DNA of 64,000 nucleotides. Source: Gleimia europaea ACS-120-V-Col10b. Its GTDB lineage: Bacteria; Actinomycetota; Actinomycetes; Actinomycetales; Actinomycetaceae. The first letter of the stretch is position 1. Every line of letters begins with the position of its first letter. The translations under genes and the position numbers were made by a program. The DNA is taken from the NCBI RefSeq assembly GCF_000411155.1, contig NZ_KE150266.1:1302001-1366000 (forward strand). Reading direction: 5' to 3'. The notes under the pieces are model-generated. The model was given only the letters and a program-made list of their open reading frames with translations, had not been told where the DNA came from and ran no database searches. Of the stretch, positions 7,498-15,150 are shown piece after piece.

Positions 7498-10038
7498 TCA
7501 CTTCATACGCGAGGTGCGAACTGCGCCCACGCCAGCACCTGCAAGCGTGAGGGCAATGAGGGCGAGCAGCCCGACTTCCACGCCGGTCTTGGCCAGTGGC
7601 TTGCTTGTGTTCTTGTTGCACTTTTCGTTCATCGTTGCGGTCCAAGACCACTCGGTCTTAGCATCTGGTGCGAACTTGAAGCCATTTACCGGCTCGGCCT
7701 TGACCGTGATCGTCTTGCCGTAGGGGTAGACGAACTTGCCCTCAGCGTTAGCCTTGAGTTCCTTACCGTCAACCGTGGCCGTGTACTTCATGCCCTGCAT
7801 TTCCTTCACCATCGCGTACGGTTTTGCCGTGCACGAGGATGGATCCGATGCTGAAGGGTTAATGAACTCGGGCGCAGTCGGGGTTACAACCGTACCTTCA
7901 TCTGGAGTCTCACTGGGAACAGTCGGCTCCGACGGCTCAGGCTCTGTAGGCTCCGGTGTCTTCTCGAACGTCTTTAGCCCCATCTTTAGCGGGTTGTGGT
8001 CAGAGGAACGGTACGGAGTGAGGTCAAACAAATGATCTGCCTTCACGTTATAGTTGTAGCGCGAATACTCGAAAGCCAGCGGCTCCATAGCGTTCACGTC
8101 CCAAACGTCAGCACCAACAACTAGGTCTTTCGCAAGATCATTTGCGAGGCCGTGATCTAGCGAGCCAACGCGCGCGCCGAACAGGTAGGAAGCGTTCTGG
8201 ATGTTGAACATGTCAGCAACGGAAGTGTATCCAGCCTCTTCGATGGTAAGAATAGGGTCTTCCTTCGAGTAAGAGTTCAGATCGCCAAGGAGGATGACGG
8301 GTTTGCCGGCATACTCCTTAGCTATCCAGTTGGTAACTTCCTGAGCTTGCGCAATACGTAGCAGGTTGTTGTTGCCCTGCCACTCGTCCACGTCGTTCTC
8401 GAACTTCGTCGCAAGGGAACCCTTTGACTTGAAGTGGTTAACAACCGTTACGAACTTGGTGCCAACCGGCTGGGCTTCGTCAACTGCCTGCCACTCTTGG
8501 GCAAGTGGTTCGCGAGCGTAACCCGTGAACCATTCGCTACCAGTCAGGATCGAGGAATCTCCAACAGGGGTAACCTCGGCTGGCTGGTAAATGTAGGCCA
8601 AGCGGATAACGTCTTCGTCTGCGGGAACACTCTTAGGGGAAGGAACAAAAGCCCATTTCTCGGATCCTGCGGCCTTGTTCAGCTCCTGCACGAGCGCCTT
8701 TAGTGACTCGTCACGATCGTGACCGAACTTGGAGGAGGTCTCAATCTCTTCCAGTCCAACGATGGAAGAATCCAACTCGTTAATGGCGGCAACAATCTTT
8801 GCCTGCTGGCGTTCGAAAGCAGCCTTGGAGTAAGCGCCGCGCACGTTGCAGTAGTTGGCAGTCACAGGCTTGCCTTCACGATCCCGGTAGGCCTTGCAGC
8901 CCTGCTCGTTCTCACCCAGGTCGGTGAAGTAGTTGAGGACGTTGAAAGACGTGAGGGTCAGGTTAGCTCCCGCCTTGCTGAAATCGCCAGGGGCAGCCGG
9001 ACGCTCATTGTTCGTAATCTCGATCCACTGATCGGTGTTGTCCGAGCCACCCTTCACGTTAACCGGCTCGGTTGGCTGGTAGTTCCACTGGAAGCGGAAG
9101 TCCAGGATCACCGGCTTCTTGATAGTGACTGTCGAGCCTACACGGAGCGGGTCGTTTACGTTCAGGTACGGAACCGGAATGAGGTGGTTCGGATGCTTGA
9201 AATTGGTGTAATCCGTAGACTGCCCGTCATCGAGAGCAATGATGGAGGCCTTGTTAGCGGCCTCGAGCGCCGCAATCTCGTTGGGGTTATTCCACGGGTG
9301 GTAAACGTCGGAAGGCTGGCGTAACGGCTTGTCTTGCGTGGTGAGCATTACCGTGCCGTAACGGTTAGTTCCGTAGTTATCGGTGACCGTGTGCGGCTTG
9401 GTGATCTTCAGGAGCATGCCTTCGAGAGCCTCGCGGCCTTCCTCTGTATCTGGCGCGGATTCGAGTTCGAGCGGCGTGATTGCTTCCACGCCCTCGGGGC
9501 GATCAATCTTCTTGAACGAGGTGGGTGAGATCTGCGTGGACGAGGTTGTAGCTCCCTTGCCCAGGAACTCGCTGACCTTGCCGGTTACCTCAACGAAGTC
9601 CCCAATCTGGAACTGCTTAGCGAAATCTTTAGAGTAGATGAAGATCGCGTCCGAAGCATTCGGGTTGGTGCCGTTGAACTGAATGTAAGCGCCATTGAAA
9701 CCGCCGGTGGGGTAGACTGCGGTGACCTCACCTCGCGTGGTTACCGTCTGGCCAACCATCGTGGAGGCCGGCCCGGTGCCCTGAATTTCCTCAATTGAAA
9801 CTATGTTATTGACGGGTTCTGGGTTTTGCTGCTCGGTAGGTTCTGGGGTTTGCTGCTCGGTAGGTTCCGAAGCAGGAGTAACACCCTCGACATTATCTCC
9901 GTGCGTGTAAACTTCGTTGATTACTTCGTTATCGTCCGCTGGGGTTGCCAGGGACGGCACGGGAGCGAGCGGGGTCAGAATTAGCGCGCCCGCAGCGGCT
10001 ACCGCAATCCCACCCGCAGAGCGTTTGAACTTCACCAT
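7498..10038 (-). CDS. Cell-wall-anchored extracellular endonuclease/exonuclease (ExeM/NucH-like)
   Basis: An 846-residue surface protein. The ATG at 10038 has AGGA eight bases upstream, and the N-terminus MVKFKRSAGG leads into a signal peptide ending around SLATPADD. A Pro/Glu/Gln repeat (EPTEQQTPEPTEQQNPEP, about 58-75) forms a stalk. Residues 80-180 look like an OB-fold (TVTTRGEVTAVYP, GDFVEVTGKVSEF). Residues 360-690 form the endonuclease/exonuclease/phosphatase domain with NVLNY (366-370), GLEEIE (428-433), VVNHFKSKG (His535), GDLNS (585-589), SLDHG (626-630) and SSDHN (678-682), i.e. the metal and catalytic residues. The C-terminus carries LAKTG (815-819), a hydrophobic helix and a basic tail, a sortase sorting signal with Ala in place of Pro. 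Expected role: degradation of extracellular DNA for nutrients or escape from DNA nets. Monocistronic. Confidence 0.92.
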   Translation of the reverse strand: MVKFKRSAGGIAVAAAGALILTPLAPVPSLATPADDNEVINEVYTHGDNVEGVTPASEPTEQQTPEPTEQQNPEPVNNIVSIEEIQGTGPASTMVGQTVTTRGEVTAVYPTGGFNGAYIQFNGTNPNASDAIFIYSKDFAKQFQIGDFVEVTGKVSEFLGKGATTSSTQISPTSFKKIDRPEGVEAITPLELESAPDTEEGREALEGMLLKITKPHTVTDNYGTNRYGTVMLTTQDKPLRQPSDVYHPWNNPNEIAALEAANKASIIALDDGQSTDYTNFKHPNHLIPVPYLNVNDPLRVGSTVTIKKPVILDFRFQWNYQPTEPVNVKGGSDNTDQWIEITNNERPAAPGDFSKAGANLTLTSFNVLNYFTDLGENEQGCKAYRDREGKPVTANYCNVRGAYSKAAFERQQAKIVAAINELDSSIVGLEEIETSSKFGHDRDESLKALVQELNKAAGSEKWAFVPSPKSVPADEDVIRLAYIYQPAEVTPVGDSSILTGSEWFTGYAREPLAQEWQAVDEAQPVGTKFVTVVNHFKSKGSLATKFENDVDEWQGNNNLLRIAQAQEVTNWIAKEYAGKPVILLGDLNSYSKEDPILTIEEAGYTSVADMFNIQNASYLFGARVGSLDHGLANDLAKDLVVGADVWDVNAMEPLAFEYSRYNYNVKADHLFDLTPYRSSDHNPLKMGLKTFEKTPEPTEPEPSEPTVPSETPDEGTVVTPTAPEFINPSASDPSSCTAKPYAMVKEMQGMKYTATVDGKELKANAEGKFVYPYGKTITVKAEPVNGFKFAPDAKTEWSWTATMNEKCNKNTSKPLAKTGVEVGLLALIALTLAGAGVGAVRTSRMK

Positions 10039-10356
10039 AAGATTCCTAGTCTCCTCGAAATTTCTTATCCGTATAGTGCTTAGGCAAATGTGTACGTCGT
10101 TGTACCAGAGGCACTGCGTTTCTTCTGTACTGCTAGTCCACCCGTTGTACAAGGCGTTTTGCTTTGGCCGGTATTCTGAGGCTTTCCCCAAAATTACTTG
10201 CCGTTTAATGTTACTAGACCAAAGGGAGGGCTAGTCGCGTTTAATTGCTTAACTTTTCAGTGTTTTCCTGCATTGCCTTCCACTAGACAACTGATGTTAA
10301 TACCGGCAAGCTTTTGTTAAATAAACGTTTTGCACATCGGTGTATTGGAGGACTGC
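10039..10356. other. Divergent intergenic region between nuclease and rhodanese genes
   Basis: 318 bp with no supported gene. It must hold the promoters of both divergent genes. The rhodanese ribosome-binding site TGGAGGA is at 10346-10352. No clear palindromic operator was found. Confidence 0.5.
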
Positions 10357-10749
10357 GTGAAGAAGTTGGTTGCACAGGCGCTCGCCGTGACGCTCGCGGC
10401 TTTCGCCTTGGCTGGGTGTACTGCGGATAATCAGAGCCAAACTAATGGAAATGAGGGAATAACTATGGAGAGTGTTGCTGAAGCTGGTACGGTCTTGGAT
10501 GTGCGCACGCCAGCAGAATACGCGGAAGGTCACTTGGATGGTGCCGTGAACATTGACGTTACCGATCCGGGATTCGAGGATGCCATCGCTTCTCTGGATC
10601 CTAATGGCACTTACTCCGTTTACTGTCGTTCCGGTAATAGGTCCGGCAAGGCGGTGGCGATCATGGAGCAGAAGGGCTTTACGAATGTGACTAACGTTGG
10701 TGGGGTAGAGCAAGCCTCCGCGACGCTGGATATCGACATCGTTAAGTAA
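10357..10749 (+). CDS. Rhodanese-domain lipoprotein
   Basis: A 130-residue protein. The GTG start at 10357 follows TGGAGGA. The first 22 residues are a lipoprotein signal peptide with lipobox LAGC, so the mature protein is tethered to the outer face of the membrane. The rest is a single rhodanese domain: VLDVRTPAEYAEGHLDGAVNID and the active-site loop CRSGNRSGKA, with catalytic Cys in VYCRSG. Single-domain rhodaneses carry sulfane sulfur; extracytoplasmic versions may handle thiols or oxidised sulfur, but the substrate is unknown. Single-gene unit upstream of tRNA-Arg. Confidence 0.9.
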   Translation: MKKLVAQALAVTLAAFALAGCTADNQSQTNGNEGITMESVAEAGTVLDVRTPAEYAEGHLDGAVNIDVTDPGFEDAIASLDPNGTYSVYCRSGNRSGKAVAIMEQKGFTNVTNVGGVEQASATLDIDIVK

Positions 10750-10845
10750 GTGTTTGCCCGTCACTTCGACTGTGGCGAGTATGACAACCCGCTGATTTGG
10801 TTGTTTGCCAGAATAGACACTAAACTTGTTCAGGTAACAACCAAT

Positions 10846-10918
10846 GCGCTCGTAGCTCAACGGATAGAGCATCTGACTACGGATCAGAAGGTTGGGGGTT
10901 CGAATCCCTTCGAGCGCG
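10846..10918 (+). tRNA. tRNA-Arg(ACG)
   Basis: A 73-nt tRNA with acceptor GCGCTCG (10846-10852) pairing with CGAGCGC (10911-10917). Anticodon stem TCTGA/TCAGA with loop CTACGGA gives anticodon ACG, read as ICG after deamination by TadA, which is encoded at 36456. CCA is not encoded. A plausible promoter lies upstream: TTGGTT at 10797 and TAAACT at 10821 with an 18-bp gap. Confidence 0.96.
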
Positions 10919-10921
10919 CGA

Positions 10922-10958
10922 AAGCACCCACTCGGTGAGACCCATCGGCTGGGTGCTT
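10922..10958 (+). terminator. Terminator after tRNA-Arg
   Basis: AAGCACCCA (10922-10930) pairs with TGGGTGCTT (10950-10958). The T tract is weak. Confidence 0.7.
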
Positions 10959-10984
10959 ATCCAATTCTTCTGCAAGCATATTAG

Positions 10985-11062
10985 TGTCGGAATTGGTTAG
11001 CTATGCTAATCGTCCGACAATAGTATCCGGTTTATGGCCAAAGGTGGCCGTAAACCGGATAC
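10985..11062. repeat. Two adjacent hairpins of unknown function
   Basis: Hairpin 1: TGTCGGA (10985-10991) and TCCGACA (11013-11019) with an inner TTAGC/GCTAA stem. Hairpin 2: 18-base arms at 11023-11040 and 11045-11062, starting GTATCCGG and ending CCGGATAC, with one mismatch and a 4-base loop. No T tract follows, so a simple terminator is unlikely. It could be a mobile-repeat relic, an operator or an RNA element. Confidence 0.55.
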
Positions 11063-11224
11063 CCCCTAAACCCAAAATCAGAAGCGCTTTTTCGTTTGAC
11101 TCTTGACACAAAGTGTGTCGCATGTCATTCTTTTCGTGTAGTTAAACGTTTGGTAAAGGTATCTGCTCTTGCAATGTGGAGTCAATGTTAGTAAACGTTG
11201 CTCTGAATAGGGGATGTTGTTGCC

Positions 11225-11680
11225 ATGAGTGGCAAAAGTTTGGTTGTAGAGAAGGAAACGGAACAGCGTATCCCACGGTATTTTTCTGAAAAGTACTGGT
11301 GGTGGCCGTTATTTGGGTGCGTTATTGTAGCCTCTGTCTATGGGACGGGTAGTGAGAGTGTTAGTAATACGCCGCTCTCTGCGATCCCTATCATTTGTGC
11401 AGTCTCAACATTTGTGGCTTATCTGCTTCCCGTTGGCTTATGGGTAGATAAAAGGTGGGGTAAAGCCAGGTTGAGTAGCGTGTTGCTGATGTCTTCTTTG
11501 CTTCTATGTGGTTCCGGTTGGGGAGTAGTCATAGGGGTAAAGAATGCCACGGTAGTGGAATCAATCTTTACCACTTGGGTATACGGGGTCACTGTTCCGC
11601 TTTTGATTTCTACATTTATGGCGATATTCGCAAGCTTTTACTGCGTATCAGCAACTATGCTGAAATCTCTCAAGGAATAA
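11225..11680 (+). CDS. Four-helix integral membrane protein of unknown function
   Basis: A 151-residue protein with ATG start. After an N-terminal cytoplasmic segment with a WWW patch near residue 25, four hydrophobic segments follow: about 28-45, 55-77, 87-109 and 114-140. No catalytic motif is visible and no family is recognised. Its base composition is more A+T-rich than its neighbours and the upstream region carries unusual hairpins, so it may be a recent arrival. The 24-bp tandem repeat starts just after the stop codon. Confidence 0.6.
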   Translation: MSGKSLVVEKETEQRIPRYFSEKYWWWPLFGCVIVASVYGTGSESVSNTPLSAIPIICAVSTFVAYLLPVGLWVDKRWGKARLSSVLLMSSLLLCGSGWGVVIGVKNATVVESIFTTWVYGVTVPLLISTFMAIFASFYCVSATMLKSLKE

Positions 11681-11682
11681 AG

Positions 11683-11730
11683 GTCATTAGGATCCGTGAG
11701 AGTAAAGTCATTAGGATCCGTGAGAGTAAA
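11683..11730 (+). repeat. Perfect 24-bp tandem repeat, two copies
   Basis: Units at 11683-11706 and 11707-11730, each starting GTCATTAGGATCC and ending GAGAGTAAA, are identical. They lie immediately downstream of the membrane-protein stop codon. This looks like replication slippage. Confidence 0.9.
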
Positions 11731-12017
11731 TAAGCGAAAGACTATTTGCGGATTCGTAGTAGTTGAAATGTGATGGGATTATTTCTTTAACATCGGGTGT
11801 GCGACGTCGGCGAAAATACCGCCCACGCCCCAGTGGAGAACGGGCCGTCTAGGGCTTCGAGTCCTTTCAAGATCGCGTGAACTGGTTGGAGGCTCATTTG
11901 CGCCCCGGCCGCGTCTCTTGCCCTCAGATGTTCGAGGCTGGAATTTGCGAGTGTTGTAGGAGTGGCCGTGATGCTTGCTTGCGGTTGCTCTGAACCTCGC
12001 GTGCAGAGGGGCTGCAA
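11731..12017. other. Intergenic stretch, nothing recognised
   Basis: With the preceding tandem repeat, this makes a 337-bp gap between convergent genes. A 76-codon minus-strand frame exists but needs a TTG start, has no ribosome-binding site and matches no family pattern, so it is not called. Confidence 0.5.
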
Positions 12018-12887
12018 CTATGCGTAACGCTTGCAGACGGAAATCACCTGATCCCCGTAAGAGCCGCCGAACAGCTCCGCGTGGATCATCAACATGTGAA
12101 GCTGGTGCAGGCTAATGCGTTCTTGCCAACCTGATTCAAGTTTAGACTCCGCTTGGTAGCCGGCATAAACGTCACCTGAATGCTTTTGGCCAAACATACT
12201 AAAGTCAGCCAAATCCTTCTCCGCGTGACCGCCACATGCTGCGGGGTCGATCAACACCCCGACCGTGTCGGGTAGCTCTTGGCGCGTGGTGCCAAGCCCA
12301 GCTTTTGCTGGCGCCCAGTCCAGCAAATCAGCGGGTGACCACAAGACGTTGCCGCTCCAAAGATCACCGTGAATTCGAGACGCGGGTGTTTTGACGAGGG
12401 CGGGCTCGCGCGCGTCAAAGTCGCCGTCGCGAAGTCGCTCGCACACCTGGTCAACAACCCTTACGTAGCCGCGCGGAATAGACCCGTTGTCAGTAGCCCC
12501 AGGAAGGTAGGGCAAGATGCGTTCTTGTGCGAAGAAATCGCCCCATGCGGAGTATTCGCCCGGCCTCGTGAATGACAGGTTAGACTTTCCCATCCAGCCG
12601 CGCCCCTCCCAACCCAGGGGAGCTTGGCCGTAGTAATCCGCTCCCTGGGCGTGTGTTAGCGCCAAAGCTCGGCCAAACTGAAACGCCGCTTCTTGTGTGA
12701 CAGAGCCGTTTTGTATCGCCCTCGTCGAAATTTCTCCGTCTTTAACGCTCACGACGGGCGCCACGTGCGCTCCACCAAACTCCATGGCCTCACTGAGCCA
12801 GCGCAAGCCCAATGCTTCCACTTGGGGCGAGGCAGGATTTGTTAAATCGGTCTTGATGAACACATCGTTCTTGCGGCAAACACTCAT
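12018..12887 (-). CDS. Fructosamine kinase family protein
   Basis: A 289-residue protein of the fructosamine/ketosamine-3-kinase family, which phosphorylates sugar adducts on amines so they fall off (deglycation), or acts on small sugar amines in bacteria. The kinase signature RIHGDLWSGNVLW near residue 167 holds the catalytic Asp and metal-binding Asn, and GVLIDPAACGGHAEKDLADF near 210 supplies the second metal-binding Asp. The N-terminal FIKTD with LRWLSEA matches the family start. It is divergent from the ABC operon at 13065 and shares the promoter region 12888-13064 with it. The start codon has only a weak ribosome-binding site. Confidence 0.85.
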   Translation of the reverse strand: MSVCRKNDVFIKTDLTNPASPQVEALGLRWLSEAMEFGGAHVAPVVSVKDGEISTRAIQNGSVTQEAAFQFGRALALTHAQGADYYGQAPLGWEGRGWMGKSNLSFTRPGEYSAWGDFFAQERILPYLPGATDNGSIPRGYVRVVDQVCERLRDGDFDAREPALVKTPASRIHGDLWSGNVLWSPADLLDWAPAKAGLGTTRQELPDTVGVLIDPAACGGHAEKDLADFSMFGQKHSGDVYAGYQAESKLESGWQERISLHQLHMLMIHAELFGGSYGDQVISVCKRYA

Positions 12888-12984
12888 GCTTCCACTATGG
12901 CAAATGGGTGGCGAGTGCGCGAGTGGCCTCAGGTGTGATCTGTGCGGTTGTGCAGGTTTGTAGGCGTAGAAGTTGCAATTACTA

Positions 12985-13029
12985 AAATGTAGCCGAGCTC
13001 TTGTCTAATATAGTAGATATGCTACATTT
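12985..13029. promoter_or_regulatory. Inverted repeat upstream of the ABC/XRE operon
   Basis: AAATGTAGC (12985-12993) and GCTACATTT (13021-13029) are perfect inverted 9-mers flanking an A+T-rich core with TAATATAGTAG. The location directly before the operon whose last gene is an XRE regulator makes it a good candidate operator for autoregulation. DNA looping or a promoter between the arms is possible. Confidence 0.5.
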
Positions 13030-13064
13030 AGAAATGTAAGTTATATAGATTATTGGGAGGATGC

Positions 13065-13961
13065 ATGTCTGTCTTGATCGAAGCGCGCGATGTTCATTTT
13101 GCTTACGGGAAAGTACAGGCCCTGCGCGGCATTGACCTATCGATCAGCCAGGGAGAGGTAGTGGCTATCCTCGGCCCAAATGGCGCAGGCAAAACAACCT
13201 TCGTTGAAACCCTCATGGGCTCCATTCGGCCAGACCAGGGTGACATAAAGGTATTTGGAAAGCATCCGATTGAATTTTCTGCCCGTGAGTGGACGCGGAT
13301 CGGCCTCGTGCAACAACACTGGAAAGATCACGAAAAGTGGCTCGTAGAAGAGCATCTGAAGTGGATCCAATACGCTCATGAAAGTATTGGCGCAGACACA
13401 TGCGACCCGTTCGAACTGCTGGAAAGCCAGGGGCTGGGGGATAAGCGCAAAGCGAAAATGAGCTCACTATCTGGCGGCCAACGCCGGCGCGTAGACTTCA
13501 TCGCCGCAATGATTTCCAAGCCCAACCTACTTTTGCTAGACGAGCCAACCACCGGCCTTGACCCGGAGGCGAAGGCAATGATCCATGACATAGTGAGTGC
13601 CTCCGCAGACCTTGGGGCAACCGTTGTGCTAACGACTCATGACCTGCACGAGGCTGAAAAACTGGCGTCGCGCATCCTCATTATCAAAGGCGGCAAGCTC
13701 ATCGCGGATGCCAGCGTGCCTGAGCTTAGCGACCGGCTTGCAAAACCCGCACAGATTACGTGGAAACAAGGCGGTAGGCGCTTCGTTCACGCTACCAACC
13801 AGGTGGAATCGTTTGTGAAAACGCTGGATCTGGATGACATAACCGGCCTTTCAATCTCGCGTCCCACGTTAGAGGACGCCTACCTTGCCCTCGTCGATGA
13901 CAAGAAAAACAACGATGCGGTGCAAGGAGAACCAGCCGAGGCGACGGGAGGCGCGCTGTGA
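13065..13961 (+). CDS. ABC transporter ATP-binding protein (ABC-2 exporter type)
   Basis: A 298-residue ATPase. The start MSVLIEARDVHF at 13065 follows GGGAGG closely. Walker A GPNGAGKTT is near residue 38, signature LSGGQRRR near 138, Walker B LLLLDEP near 157, D-loop GLDPEA, and H-loop TTHD near 192. The order and spacing match ATPases of ABC-2 exporters of the antibiotic or multidrug type. A ~70-residue C-terminal extension follows the ATPase core, as in DrrA-like proteins. Its stop overlaps the permease start (GTGA at 13958), so the two are translated together. Substrate unknown; export at the cytoplasmic membrane is inferred. Confidence 0.92.
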   Translation: MSVLIEARDVHFAYGKVQALRGIDLSISQGEVVAILGPNGAGKTTFVETLMGSIRPDQGDIKVFGKHPIEFSAREWTRIGLVQQHWKDHEKWLVEEHLKWIQYAHESIGADTCDPFELLESQGLGDKRKAKMSSLSGGQRRRVDFIAAMISKPNLLLLDEPTTGLDPEAKAMIHDIVSASADLGATVVLTTHDLHEAEKLASRILIIKGGKLIADASVPELSDRLAKPAQITWKQGGRRFVHATNQVESFVKTLDLDDITGLSISRPTLEDAYLALVDDKKNNDAVQGEPAEATGGAL

Positions 13962-14800
13962 AAGTGTTCGGATTCTTGAAAATGATCGGCATGCATGTGA
14001 AGGCCGAGATGCGCATAAACCTACTGGGCGTAGCTATTTTTAATCTATTCTTCACACCCCTGGTGGTTTTAGGAGTGGGTAAATGGGTCGACGGCGAAGT
14101 CATGGAGCAGATCGGAACCTCGATCGGCAGGTACATGATCATTTCGATGACTGCGGGACTCTCGATGTTAATCATCATTCAGCTGACCTCCGAAATGATG
14201 ATGGAACGCAGTTCCGGGGTGCTGTTGCGCGCCAGGTCGCTACCGAATGGGCCGATGGCGTGGGCGATCGGTAAATCAATTTCGACCGGCATCATTGTGT
14301 TGCTTATGCAGATTCTAATTCTGATCGGCGGATTCGTTTTCTTTGATATGGGGCAGTTAGGTACGGGAACCACACTGCTGGTAGTGCTGGTTATGCTGCT
14401 TTCTGTTGCTACGCACGCTCCCATTGGGTTGATTCTCGGAAGCCTGATCCACGAAATGTATGGAAATGTCGTGATTATTCTGGGCGTGCTCGCTTTGTTC
14501 GCAACTTCTGGGATCGCGTTTCCTTTAGATATTTTGCCCCGGCCGGTACAGGTTCTGCAGCTGGTTTTGCCAACGTTCTGGTCTGGCCATCTTGTGCGCT
14601 CCGTGGTGATGCCCGCCCAGGCTGGCGCCGCAGAGGTAGTGGGCTCGTTCCAGCCCTTGCTAGCCTCGGGTATTCTTACCCTGTGGCTCGTAGCCGGGTT
14701 TTTCGTTGCATCATTCTTGATTAAACGCTTCTTCCGCCACGAGTCGATAGGGGCAATGCAGAAAATGCAAAATAATCTTCGTAGTCAATTGGGTGCGTAA
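13958..14800 (+). CDS. ABC-2 type transporter permease
   Basis: A 280-residue protein with GTG start overlapping the ATPase stop. About six hydrophobic segments are visible: near 22-45, 55-78, 105-130, 138-165, 170-195 and 230-255. The mid-protein stretch GLILGSLIHEMYGNVVIILG followed by SGIAFPLDILP is typical of ABC-2 permeases. It would form the channel of a homodimeric exporter with the upstream ATPase. The stop TAA overlaps the ATG of the XRE regulator by one base. Confidence 0.9.
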   Translation: MKVFGFLKMIGMHVKAEMRINLLGVAIFNLFFTPLVVLGVGKWVDGEVMEQIGTSIGRYMIISMTAGLSMLIIIQLTSEMMMERSSGVLLRARSLPNGPMAWAIGKSISTGIIVLLMQILILIGGFVFFDMGQLGTGTTLLVVLVMLLSVATHAPIGLILGSLIHEMYGNVVIILGVLALFATSGIAFPLDILPRPVQVLQLVLPTFWSGHLVRSVVMPAQAGAAEVVGSFQPLLASGILTLWLVAGFFVASFLIKRFFRHESIGAMQKMQNNLRSQLGA

Positions 14801-15024
14801 TGGCTGAGGACCGAGTTTATAACCGCATCGCTGTTATGCGGGCAGACAGGGGAGTTTCGCGGCGCGAACTTGCTGAAGCCCTTGGTGTGCACTACCAGAC
14901 GGTTGGCTACTTAGAGCGCGGCGAGTACGCTCCCTCGCTTGCCCTCGCGCTCCAACTGGCCGCGTTTTTTGATGTTCCAGTTGAGTCCCTATTTTCTCTA
15001 AAAGAATTCCCGCCTTTGCGCTGA
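14800..15024 (+). CDS. Small XRE-family transcriptional regulator
   Basis: A 74-residue helix-turn-helix protein. The fold is clear: IAVMRADRGVSRRELAEALGVHYQTVGYLERGEY, with the recognition helix in YQTVGYLERG, followed by the common extension VESLFSLKE. It is the third gene of a fully overlapping operon (TAATG junction), so its level tracks the exporter's. Likely autoregulator of the operon through the inverted repeat at 12985-13029 (inference). Family members of this size often control an adjacent ABC exporter. Confidence 0.92.
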   Translation: MAEDRVYNRIAVMRADRGVSRRELAEALGVHYQTVGYLERGEYAPSLALALQLAAFFDVPVESLFSLKEFPPLR

Positions 15025-15095
15025 TTTGGTATTCGTAGGCGAGGCTGTCGTATCTGCTTGTGGATGGTAAGCACAGTAGGTGAGTAGATACGAAG

Positions 15096-15128
15096 ACCGG
15101 CCCCTGCATGCGTAGGGGCCGGTGTTTT
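15096..15128. terminator. Hairpin terminator between convergent genes
   Basis: ACCGGCCCCT (15096-15105) pairs with AGGGGCCGGT (15114-15123), followed by GTTTT on the plus strand. It ends the ABC/XRE operon and may work for the convergent ddh gene as well. Confidence 0.88.
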
Positions 15129-15150
15129 ACTGGCTGCCTCGCCCTGCGGT

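Noticed and set aside
11787..12017. 76-codon minus-strand frame after the fructosamine-kinase-like gene
   Set aside because: It needs a TTG start, lacks a ribosome-binding site and shows no recognisable domain.
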